A stretch of 64,000 nucleotides of DNA from Drosophila miranda (taxonomy: Eukaryota > Arthropoda > Insecta > Diptera > Drosophilidae): contig NW_022881603.1 in NCBI RefSeq assembly GCF_003369915.1, positions 3,968,001 through 4,032,000 of the forward strand, written 5' to 3'. The notes beneath the pieces are model-generated. The model was not told where the DNA came from. It saw only the letters and a program-made list of their open reading frames with translations, and did no database searches. Both the position numbers and the translations under genes were made by a program. Positions 55,533-64,000 of this stretch are shown here, piece by piece (the stretch's first letter is position 1; each line of letters starts with the position of its first letter).

Positions 55533-58500
55533 TTCGGCTGTCCTGACGGACCATTCGCCTCGGATGGGTCTAGCCAAGGTTTCATATATTCTGAAACTGT
55601 AGAGGTCTTATAGGGACCCTCAGTATCCCCAATCTTCTCGACTTCGTACCTTCCATGATTCTTTACCCTAACCACCTTATACGGCCCTAGATACTTTCCT
55701 TTTAGCTTTAATCCAGCACCATACTGAGTACGCTTGATAGCTACTAGCTCATTAACCTCATACTGTCTATCTAGTTTCCTTTTTAAGTCAAAACTCTTCT
55801 TGTTTTCCTGCTGTAACCGTGCAATGTTTTCAACTACTTCCTTTCTAATTTTTTCGCGGTCATTGTTCAACTCTTCGATAAGTGATTCTTCCAATATTTC
55901 TTTTATTTTTGGATCCATTCCTATACGCATGTCTAGCCCAGTCAATATCTTGAAAGGTGTTACCTTGGTACTTCGCGGCTCAACACTGTTGATCATTTGC
56001 TGTACTTTTCCTAGATGCTTATACCAACTACCGGAATTACCCTGACACAATTTCGACAACATAGGCACCACTATCTTGTGCATCCTTTCGACTTGACCAT
56101 TCCCACGTGGAACGCCTGTGGCAATCATTAAATGCTGTATTTTAGTCATTTCCATTGGTCCAACGTGATCAATGTGATACGTTTGTAACGGCCTATCACC
56201 CTTGTCTATTGGTTGCAAATACCCCTCACGTTTTCCTGTCTTTTCATTGACAATGATACACTCGACACAACTATTTATTACGCGCCATACTTTGTCTTTT
56301 AACTTCGGAATATAATACGACTTTTCATGATATCTTGTGTCTTTTTAACTGAAAAATGTCCTTGCTTATGTGCTATTGATATAATCTCATTTTCCAACTG
56401 AGCTGGTACTACGATGAGCTCCTTATCCGGATCCTTAAACAAAATCTGATTCTGAATATAATAATCCTCATATTCCTTGTCCTCCACAATACTTTTAACA
56501 GCCTTAACCCAATCGTCGGTTAGCTGAGCTTCTTTCAAACGATGAGCTATACTTTCGGTCACCATAAAACAAGATACACGACTCAACGCGTCAACGTGCC
56601 TCATCTTCGTTCCTGAGCGATGTTCTATAACATAATTAAAATCTTGTAGGTACATGGCCCAACGTGCTACTCTCAAAGGAACGTCTTTCTTTTTGATCGT
56701 CATTGTAAATGCATTACAATCTGTGACAATTTTGACCTTTATACCCAAAACGTATACACGCCATTCCGCTAAAGCTTCGATAATTGCCAGAACCTCAAGG
56801 TCATAAGCAGGATATTTCTCTTCACATGGCTTAGTCCTACGGCTCATATATTGAACTGGATGGAATTGGCTGTCTTCCAAACTCTTTTGCAGTAACACGG
56901 CTCCATACCCCCATTTTGATGCATCAGTATGGATTTCTGTCTCCAACTTCGGGTTGTACATTTCTAAAACAGGTCTACTAATCAATGCTACCTTTAGTTG
57001 TTCAAACGCAACCTGATGTATCTCCTTAAATTCAAATTTAACATCCTTACGCAGCAGATCTGTCAATGGTTTTGCAATAACAGCATAACCCTCAATAAAC
57101 TTTCGGAAATAAGAAGTCAATCCTATGAAACGCTGCACTGTTTTTTTATCAACTGGCACTGGGAACTTTTCGACTGCCCTCGTCTTCTCATCACTTGGTC
57201 TTATCGTATTCTTTTCTATTATATACCCCAGAAAATTAACCTTTTGTCGTAACAGCTGACACTTTCTCCAATTTATACGTAGCCCATTCATTTCCGCTAT
57301 CTTCAGTACTTTTCTCAACTTTAACAAACCCTCTTCTATATCTTGACTACAAATAATAACGTCATCCATATAGACTGCTGCTTCATTATTCTTTACCAAA
57401 TCTCTCAACACAGCCATTATAAATCTGGTAAACACCGCTGGAGAATTTGAAATTCCAAATGGTACATATAAAAATTCGAACTGACCATTCTGAGTCACAA
57501 AAGACGTATATTTTTGAGACTCGACTTCTACAGGCACATGGAAAAAACCATTCGTTAAATCCAACGTGGTGAAATACTTTGCACCCTGCAGTTTCTCCAA
57601 CACTGTATCCATATGTGACATTGGAAAGTTATCGCGAACTATTTTCTCATTCAGCTTTCGGTAATCACAGCATAGTCTCTTGCTACCGTTCTTTTTGGGT
57701 ACCAACACTACTGGTGATGCATACTCCGATGTACTTGGCTTTATAAACTTCTGAGCCAGCCACTCTTCCACTTGCTTGTCCACGATTTCCTGTTCACACA
57801 ACGGTAATCGTCTTGGATGCTGGAAAACTGGTATCTCATCCACTAATACAATTTTCATTTTTATCGGCGCATCTACATTTCTCTGAGGTTGGTACTTTCC
57901 TACCATACCCCTAACCTCTCTAGCATGTGCTTCACTGAGATGACCAACATCAATTGAAAACTCCTTCTCAACTTCGTCAATACTTGACATGCAAATGCCT
58001 TTATATTCATTAAACAATTCCACGCATGAGGACGATGCTACCTGATCAAGTTTCTTATCTTTATCCTCGCCACAAACTCTACGAACAAATCTTGTTCCTG
58101 TCTTAGAAACTTGCATGTCCACATGATCCAGAATAGTCCTTCCTAAAATGGCTTCAAAACCAATATCCTCGTCTGGAATGACATGAAATTCTACCTCCAT
58201 TCCAATCTCATCGATTTTCACTGGTATCGAAAAGCTACCAAAAGTTACAACTTGACTATCTCCAATACCTGTTAAACATTTCTCCTGGCCGATCAGTTCA
58301 AGATTTCCAAATTTCAAAAATACCCTCCTGCGAATTAAACACAAATCTGCTCCAGTATCAATCAAACCTTGGAATACCAAATTCGCGTACTTAATATCCT
58401 TTAATTCCAAACCTGATGGAGTGAAAATACCTGACGGCTTATTGACGACTTCCTTATCTCGAATAATGTTCGTATTCGATCTCTTTTCTTGTCTGGTTTC

Positions 58501-59418
58501 GACCTTGACATTACAGCTTGCAGCACGGTGTCCTGGTTGGCCACATTTGAAACAACAAAAATCATTTTTGGGACAATCTTTCCTCAAATGCGATTTGTCT
58601 CCACACTTAAAACATTTCCTAAAATTCTCTGCCATCGACCCTTTCACCGAACTCTCACTTTTATTACTCAGCGGCCAATTCTTACTCATCGGCTTGGATC
58701 CGCCTCTAGCTTTCTGGTAAACATCGATCTGAAATTTAAGCTCCCTTAAGTTTCTAGCTTGGTACAGCATTGCCTTACTTGCCCTAGCGTCTGGTATACC
58801 ATCCACAAAATATTCGATTAAACTCTCATCATCTAGTTTAATTGGCTTGGCTATCTCCATTAACGCATACAAAAACTCATGCAACGACTCTCCTTTTTTC
58901 TGCTGGCGCTTTTGCAACATTCTATGTACTTCTACGGACGACAGTTTAACACTAAACTCATCCAACAGAGTTGCCTTCAACGAATTCCAGTTACGAATAT
59001 CACGCAAACTACGAACGAAAGATTTTGCTGCACCAACTAACAACTGCTTGGCATAAATGAATAATTGTAATTGACTCCATTGAACAGTAGCTGCGCATTC
59101 TTCTAATTCCTCTATCCATTGATTGATGTCGGGGTTATTAGAACCAGAAAATTGTGACACACTACCTTCCACGTCTTTTAGCGTAAACCAAGATTTATAC
59201 TCTGCCTGTCGCGTACCTGGTTGAACTGCTACGGTATCATCCTCTGCTGTTACTACGGACTCATCCTCTGACTCTTCTTCATCCTCAACTGGAAAGCCGT
59301 GATGTATTAATAGTCTATCTTGCAAATCGCGCTTTCGTCCCGTCGTCTGCAACGCAAGCTCTCTTAACTTCTCTCGCAAATCTGCGACTCTCAGTGTCAT
59401 TATCTCTTCAACTTGCAT
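55469..59418 (-). pseudogene. Gag-Pol of the tRNA-Pro-primed element; integrase core deleted
   Basis: The first 1039 codons (59418-56299) are open: SAP-like N-terminus (residues 2-41, LRVADLREKLRELALQTTGR), capsid-like region, two CCHC knuckles (about 264-296), protease LIDTGAD (about 353), RT with YMDD (about 683), RNase H HTDASKWGYG (about 830), and the beginning of the integrase zinc finger (HKQGHFS). A one-base-type frameshift near 56300 ends the frame. The next frame has the two zinc-finger Cys, the first catalytic Asp (HIDHVGP), then jumps directly to the region around the catalytic Glu (GNGQVERM), so about 80 residues with the second Asp are missing near 56140-56160. A GPYKVVRV C-terminal module follows to 55469, which lies inside the 3' LTR. 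Confidence 0.9.
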
Positions 59419-59599
59419 CGTGACGATTTAAATACAAAATAATTGATATTAGCTTATATCTAAGAAAATGTAATTAAATCAACTTAAACAACCTTATTAC
59501 TGCTGGCCTGTTAACAATTTTCCAGTTAACATCGATTTCGAAAACGCCTTTAAAGTCGTCACTGTTAACGATCGCTTCTCTGTTAACGCTCACCTTACT

Positions 59600-60320
59600 A
59601 TGGGTTTACCCTTGTTAACTCTCGCCGTCTGCCGTCGTTTTGTCGCTTCTGCTCTCTTTGGAACGAACGCGCTCAGATTGTCGTCTCTGTGCCGCTTGTC
59701 TCCTTGTTGCTCTAGCTTCTCAGACGCAATGCACAACAACAACAACGAAGGTTTTGATTCTTGCTGTGTTTGCTGCCGTCTGCCGTCGTTTTGTCGCTTC
59801 TGCTCTCTTTGGAACGAACGCGCTCAGATTGTCGTCTCTGTGCCGCTTGTCTCCTTGTAGCTCTAGCCTCTCAGACGCAATGCACAACAACAACAACGAA
59901 GGTTTTGATTCTTGCTGTGTTTGCTGCCGTCTGCCGTAGTTTTGTCGCTTCTGCTCTCTTTGGAACGAACGCGCTCAGATTGTCGTCTCTGTGCCGCTTG
60001 TCTCCTTGTAGCTCTAGCCTCTCAGACGCAATGCACAACAACAACGAAGGTTTTGATTCTTGCTGTGTTTGCTGCCGTCTGCCGTCGTTTTGTCGCTTCT
60101 GCTCTCTTTGGAACGAACGCGCTCAGATTGTCGTCTCTGTGCCGCTTGTCTCCTTGTAGCTCTAGCCTCTCAGACGCAATGCACAACAACAACAACGAAG
60201 GTTTTGATTCTTGCTGTGTTTGCTGCCGTCTGCCGTAGTTTTGTCGCTTCTGCTCTCTTTGGAACGAACGCGCTCAGATTGTCGTCTCTGTGCCGCTTGT
60301 CTCCTTGTAGCTCTAGCCTC
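59600..60320 (-). repeat. 151-bp tandem repeat, about five units, in retroelement leader
   Basis: The block GTCGTCTCTGTGCCGCTTGT recurs five times at spacing 151 (one interval of 148, missing one AAC of a CAACAACAAC run). Lies between the primer site and the gag start. All plus-strand ORFs here are products of the repeat. Confidence 0.93.
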
Positions 60321-60389
60321 GTGTTCGCCAAAATTTCCAAATACACGCACAAATCTCACTTGCAAATGTTGTTGTCTTGGGCTTATTTT

Positions 60390-60403
60390 CGGACGAGCCC
60401 CCA
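60390..60403 (-). other. Primer binding site, tRNA-Pro type
   Basis: Minus strand TGGGGGCTCGTCCG, 3 bases inside the 5' LTR. It matches the tRNA-Pro complement (the class used by murine gammaretroviruses) for 14 bases, then diverges. Confidence 0.75.
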
Positions 60404-60406
60404 ATT

Positions 60407-60665
60407 TGAAGTAGTTTAAGTTGCTTGATGGCAACGAGTAACATTTATTTGATAAGTATGTTGGACTTAAAATTATAACAGCTCCAAGTTTTACAAGTAT
60501 GTTTGTGAATAATTATATGCGTGTACGTCTGATGCGTGGCTGAACTGACAACTGACTATCTCTCTCTCTTGCTATCGGCTCTCTCAGAGCCGATTACTGC
60601 TCTATCCCGACGACACGACGAAAACACGACCGCTTCGTGTCTCTCTCTTTCCTTCGTTTCCTACA
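60407..60665 (-). repeat. 5' LTR of the tRNA-Pro-primed element
   Basis: 259 bp. Matches 55274-55532. Confidence 0.9.
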
Positions 60666-60901
60666 TATATATAGTGCTACATAAGTGTACAGAGAGGAGG
60701 ATTGCCGAGCTACTTGCCAGATAATTGGAACTGAAAGGCGACCTTCGATGGGGCGGGTAGAACCTGCCTCTGAACACCCGCGGATGTCGCTCTCTCAGTC
60801 CCTCTTCCCCTGGGCCGCAACAGAAGCGGCAGCAGCAGCAGCAGTAATTTCGCAACACTCATACACTCACACAAAAAAGCACGTGACCAGCCGCCGCTTA
60901 A
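60666..60901. other. Continuation of the Gadd45 3' flank
   Basis: Host-like DNA with a GCAGCAGCAGCAGCAG run at 60829-60844. No gene seen. Confidence 0.5.
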
Positions 60902-61078
60902 ACATACCCTGCAGTACCAGCAGTGAGCGATGACGAATGTCATCTACAATGTCATCGAGGCGTTGACGCCAGCCAAAATCGAACCCTTTGTTTTTTCTTT
61001 TGTTTCTTTCTTTTCCGCGCGTGCCGAACGTAATTCGGTTCTGCCGACCGTGCGCAGTAGCAGAGAGCTTCGTTTTAT

Positions 61079-61111
61079 CAAAGACTATACAATATTGTAT
61101 TGTATAGTCTT
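61079..61111. repeat. 33-bp near-perfect palindrome (hairpin)
   Basis: Arms AAAGACTATACAATA and TATTGTATAGTCTTT, fully complementary, around a 3-base centre (TTG). Lies within the TIR element. Confidence 0.95.
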
Positions 61112-61319
61112 TGGTTTTATCTCTTCGTCTTCTTTGCGCCTGCGTCGACAGAACTCTTTTGCTTTGTTCTTTGCTATTTGCAATCGTCACACGGAGTTTT
61201 AATAAGTGAAAATAAGTAATCTGTGATTATTATTATTATCAGATAAGTGCAGTTTTTAAATAATTAATAATATTTGTTGTACGCGTGTTAAATAAAAAAT
61301 TATTTCAGCGGCGGTGAAG

Positions 61320-61439
61320 ATGAAAATACCCGACGAGCCAGCAGAAAAAGTGATTCGGAAGGCTATTCACAACATTAAGAATAGTCATTTTCAGAAGACC
61401 TCAAGAGAAAAAAAATACAAAGCAGACAATAATGAATAA
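61320..61439 (+). CDS. Small ORF, 39 codons, in the TIR element; hypothetical
   Basis: ATG at 61320, TAA at 61437-61439, product basic (MKIPDEPAEKVIRKAIHNIK start). A splice-acceptor-like sequence TTATTTCAG lies just upstream (61300-61308), preceded by AT-rich DNA and, further 5', by a pyrimidine-rich and GC-containing part that could be a first exon. It might be the last exon of a spliced short transcript or chance. No known family. Confidence 0.3.
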   Translation: MKIPDEPAEKVIRKAIHNIKNSHFQKTSREKKYKADNNE

Positions 61440-61494
61440 TAATAAATAAAAATAATTGGAAAAATAAACAATTACAATGTATTACTTTTTATAT

Positions 61495-61700
61495 TAAATG
61501 CATGATTTTTCGTGAAAAATCATCACTTATTAAGTGCATGATATTTAGGTAAAAATCATCACCTATAAAATGCATGATTTTTAGGTAAAAATCATCGCTT
61601 ATTATGTGCATGATCTTTAGGCAAAAATAAGCGATGATTTAAGCCAAAAAATCATCACTTATAAAATGCACTTATTAAGTGCATGATTTTTCGGCAATGC
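61495..61700. repeat. Array of about five short palindromes (ATGATTTTT/AAAAATCAT)
   Basis: Units of roughly 37-40 bp, each opening TGCATGATTTTT or a variant, then a 4-base turn, then AAAAATCATC and (A)CTTAT. The first has perfect 9-base arms around CGTG. Later units are diverged, and one is expanded. Confidence 0.85.
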
Positions 61701-61856
61701 TCGATGACAATGTCATCGATTATGCCCTAGGACATCTCCATGTTAATGTCATCAGCTCAGCGTATGGCCGGTCATCGACTATGTCATCGGGGGTAGTGAC
61801 GCGGTCATCGACGTGTCAGCAGCTGAGTCATTAATGACCCGTACTGCAGGGTATGT

Positions 61857-63134
61857 ATACACAAGCAGACACATACAAATACCTGCAATCAATATATTGC
61901 ATGAAATTTGTATTTGTTGAATTCGCTCGCTTAAGCTTCGCGAAAATTTATTGGTAATGGCAATAATTCTGTTCCCACTAATTGTAAAGTAAAGATCATC
62001 ACATCCGAAAAAATGTAAAAATTAAAGTTTTGTTATGTTAGCTTTTCCAAAGGCAAAGAAAAAAAAACAGAAAAAAATACACAAAAAAAATTGTTATTTA
62101 ATGTTAAAGGTTTTTTGGTAAAGAAAAACCAACTAAATAAAATATTATGTAAAAACCAAACTCCCCTTCTGTCTTATCATTTATTTGGGTTAAACATTTC
62201 AGCAACTTCTCCAGCAATTGACGTCAATAATGGGCAAAGACCTGGTAAATGGAAGTCCCTCATTAATCTGCCTATGAATAACTCTCTGGGGGTATTCCCC
62301 AAAGAGCGTGCCATTCATCGCTTAGAGATCGCTAACGTTCCATTATGTAACATCAACATGTGTGCAAAGATTCTGTTCTGTCTATCATGGATTCATTGAT
62401 ATTCTGTTCACTGAGCGATAACAGGTGCTAAAAGATGAATTCAAATTTTAGTAATAATCAAACTAATAAGATCGTTAGCTATTTATCTAGTAGATCTGTA
62501 GATACATATTTATTATATGTGAACCAATGTACAGTGTATCTTATATACTATTGGATTGCTTGATATTGAATTTTCTGCCATTCATGATACCCTATACCAT
62601 ATACATCACATCGCTCATATTCATACAATATCAGGGGTATTAAAACCCAACGTGTCTGGCTCTGCGCTCATGGCAATTGAGTTAACTAACCAGACAGACA
62701 GATGGATGTTAAGCAGCAGAGACATGTTAGTATAATCAATGCCAGACATCGTAAAATGTTAGCTTAATGTACGAGCCCAAAGTAGGAGCCCAGTGGGGGA
62801 GGATGGGGCAGATGGAGGCAGGCAGGAAGACCATGTGAGCAGCTCGTGCCAAAGGGAAAATCACTGGGAAAAAAGTTTGCCACTGATTAGGACGATTAAC
62901 ATGAATTTGAGTGGTCCAGACATAGGTCAGTTAAGCGGAATGTCTGATCACGATTTATTCGGGCAGTATTTGGGTTTCTATCCAACATTTCCTCTGTATG
63001 TGGCAGTTTCAATACTGAAAGTACTTTGCATAAGTGTGGATTTTAGGGCAGGTTATAAGTGTGGATCTAAGAAAATAGACAACCCCATTAATTATTGCCT
63101 GAACTATTAGACAATTGCATTGGGGCGTAAAGGG
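61857..63134. other. Unassigned DNA, no gene seen
   Basis: AT-rich, no repeats or motifs that I can place. The 102- and 105-codon ORFs at 62091-62399 and 62793-63110 lack family features. Confidence 0.5.
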
Positions 63135-64000
63135 GAGCATTAGCTGATCAGAATAGACATCGATAAAATGGCAGTGCAAGCTTTCCGTATTATGGAAGAA
63201 AATATTTAATTCGGACGGATTGAGTAAACAATCGAAGTGGGTGTGAAGTAACTTAGCGGAACGCAAGTTCTCCATCTCTTTCGCGACAGGACAGTCCTGC
63301 TTGGGTCTCGAAGGAATGAGTGGTCCAACGATATAAAGTCCGTTCGCACTGGTGGCCCTACTACAAGCTACATACAATGCTTCTCTTTGCATATTGGATG
63401 AAGTGTGGACGACCACTTTGCTGTATGTTGCTCCCTGACTCTTATGAATAGTTATAGCTTCAGCAGCTACAATCGGAAACTGTTTTCGGTCAATAGTAAC
63501 TTGATCGTTTTGATGGTATTGAAAACTTTTTGTAGTTTTCTGAACTGGGGTCCAAGAAGATTCGTTACTATGGCTGCGCTTTGACCGTGCGCTAACTCCT
63601 ACGCTTTCCTCGAGAAAATGTATCCAAAGAAGTTCGGGAGTATTGGATGAGCTGAGATCTATCTGCATTAAAACACCAGTGGCTCCGTTAACAAGACCAT
63701 CTGATGTATCTACATTGACTGTCATCATATATTTAGCCGTGGTTTTGAGAACCAATGAAGTGCACAAGCCTTGTGTATTCGAAGTTTTGAAACTCTTAAC
63801 AGAGTCCAGATATTTTGTTTTGATGTCTGGGTTAAGATGCTCGGCTTTGATGGAGTCTAAAGCTATTGAAGTATATTCTGCAGTCATAATCGATGATAGC
63901 TTCTCCTTATTGTACTTATCTGTCTCGCTATTGCTATAAAATAAGTGGATCGCATCTCTTGGTGCTTCACTGCCGTGAACTATTCGGTCCCTAAGCAATT
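63135..64000 (-). pseudogene. Second Helentron copy, helicase C-terminal part, truncated
   Basis: Near-identical to 45460-46290 and in the same orientation. It continues off the window. The frame is open through the segment that is deleted in the first copy (after EESVG) and includes HKSQGATYSK and YVACSRATSANG. It ends where homology stops at about 63135, just inside the endonuclease domain, so the endonuclease and 3' terminus are missing. Confidence 0.9.

Larger units (their letters stand above)
55274..60665 (-). mobile_element. LTR retrotransposon with tRNA-Pro primer site and SAP-like Gag
   Basis: Two 259-bp LTRs (55274-55532 and 60407-60665), TG...CA, nearly identical (for example GGCAACAAGT versus GGCAACGAGT). 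Flanks TATATA on both sides fit a 4-6 bp target duplication. Minus strand: LTR, primer site, a leader of about 1 kb with 151-bp repeats, gag-pol, LTR. The integrase core is deleted, so it is not autonomous. Confidence 0.92.
60902..61856. mobile_element. Unclassified TIR element (MITE-like, 945-955 bp)
   Basis: Bounded by a perfect 16-bp inverted repeat: ACATACCCTGCAGTAC at 60902-60917 and GTACTGCAGGGTATGT at 61841-61856. If the true ends are CCCTGCAG, a TA lies on each side, as for TA-targeting transposons. Subterminal GTCATCGA-type motifs occur at both ends (about 60930-60960; 61705-61815). Inside are a 33-bp palindrome, a 39-codon ORF and a run of short palindromes. No transposase. I cannot place it in a family. 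Confidence 0.65.

Noticed and set aside
59600..60419. Series of overlapping plus-strand ORFs rich in Cys, Leu and Arg
   Set aside because: Generated by the 151-bp leader repeat on the strand opposite to the element.

Overview
This is eukaryotic, Drosophila-type DNA from a heterochromatin-like, transposon-saturated region. About four fifths of the window is nested retrotransposons and Helentron/DINE elements. Host sequence is limited to one intact single-exon gene (a Gadd45 homologue) and a tandem pair of broken copies of a Dap1-like and an Or43a-like gene. The DINE/ISY repeats, with their GTCY microsatellite and TATACCCGATACTC end, and the TE families fit the obscura group. As I recall, Or43a and Gadd45 both lie in cytological division 43 of D. 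melanogaster 2R (Muller C). TE loading, duplication and pseudogenisation of Muller C genes would fit the D. miranda neo-Y, but that is inference.

Layout. 1-4890: 3' part of an Osvaldo/Ulysses-like LTR element (gag end, pol, a 3' ORF), with a long 3' LTR holding 18 copies of a 36-bp minisatellite. 4894-8818: a 5'-truncated copia-like element whose 3' tail is a mosaic: a minisatellite insert in inverted orientation, a duplicated RNase H tail, a LINE fragment, a DINE and the LTR. 8819-23265: a second Osvaldo-like element with tRNA-Lys primer site, gag, pol and env, all frameshifted. It is split inside the reverse transcriptase by a complete 5.4-kb element (12458-17857, minus strand) with identical LTRs, a 4-bp target duplication and one uninterrupted 1536-codon gag-pol frame.

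23266-33986: two tandem units of about 5 kb, each with Dap1-like pseudogene, DINE remnant, Or43a-like pseudogene and full-length DINE. The units are bounded by DINEs. 34781-36180: 5' LTR and leader of a 412/mdg1-type element. 36368-43086: an env-bearing errantivirus-like element of the 17.6/297 type (minus strand), its env split by a DINE. 43100-44231: a DINE. 44334-51000: a decayed autonomous Helentron (minus strand) encoding Rep-helicase-endonuclease, whose 3' end matches the DINEs. 52505-53444: another DINE.

54193-55036: Gadd45 with its TATA box. 55274-60665: another tRNA-Pro-primed gag-pol element (minus strand), inserted about 240 bp downstream of Gadd45. 60902-61856: an unfamiliar 955-bp element with terminal inverted repeats, a small ORF and arrays of short palindromes. 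63135-64000: the 3' part of a second Helentron copy.

The repeats interact. Helentron machinery could have mobilised the DINEs. DINEs probably mediated the tandem duplication. Retroelements nest in one another and appear to have exchanged sequence by template switching.
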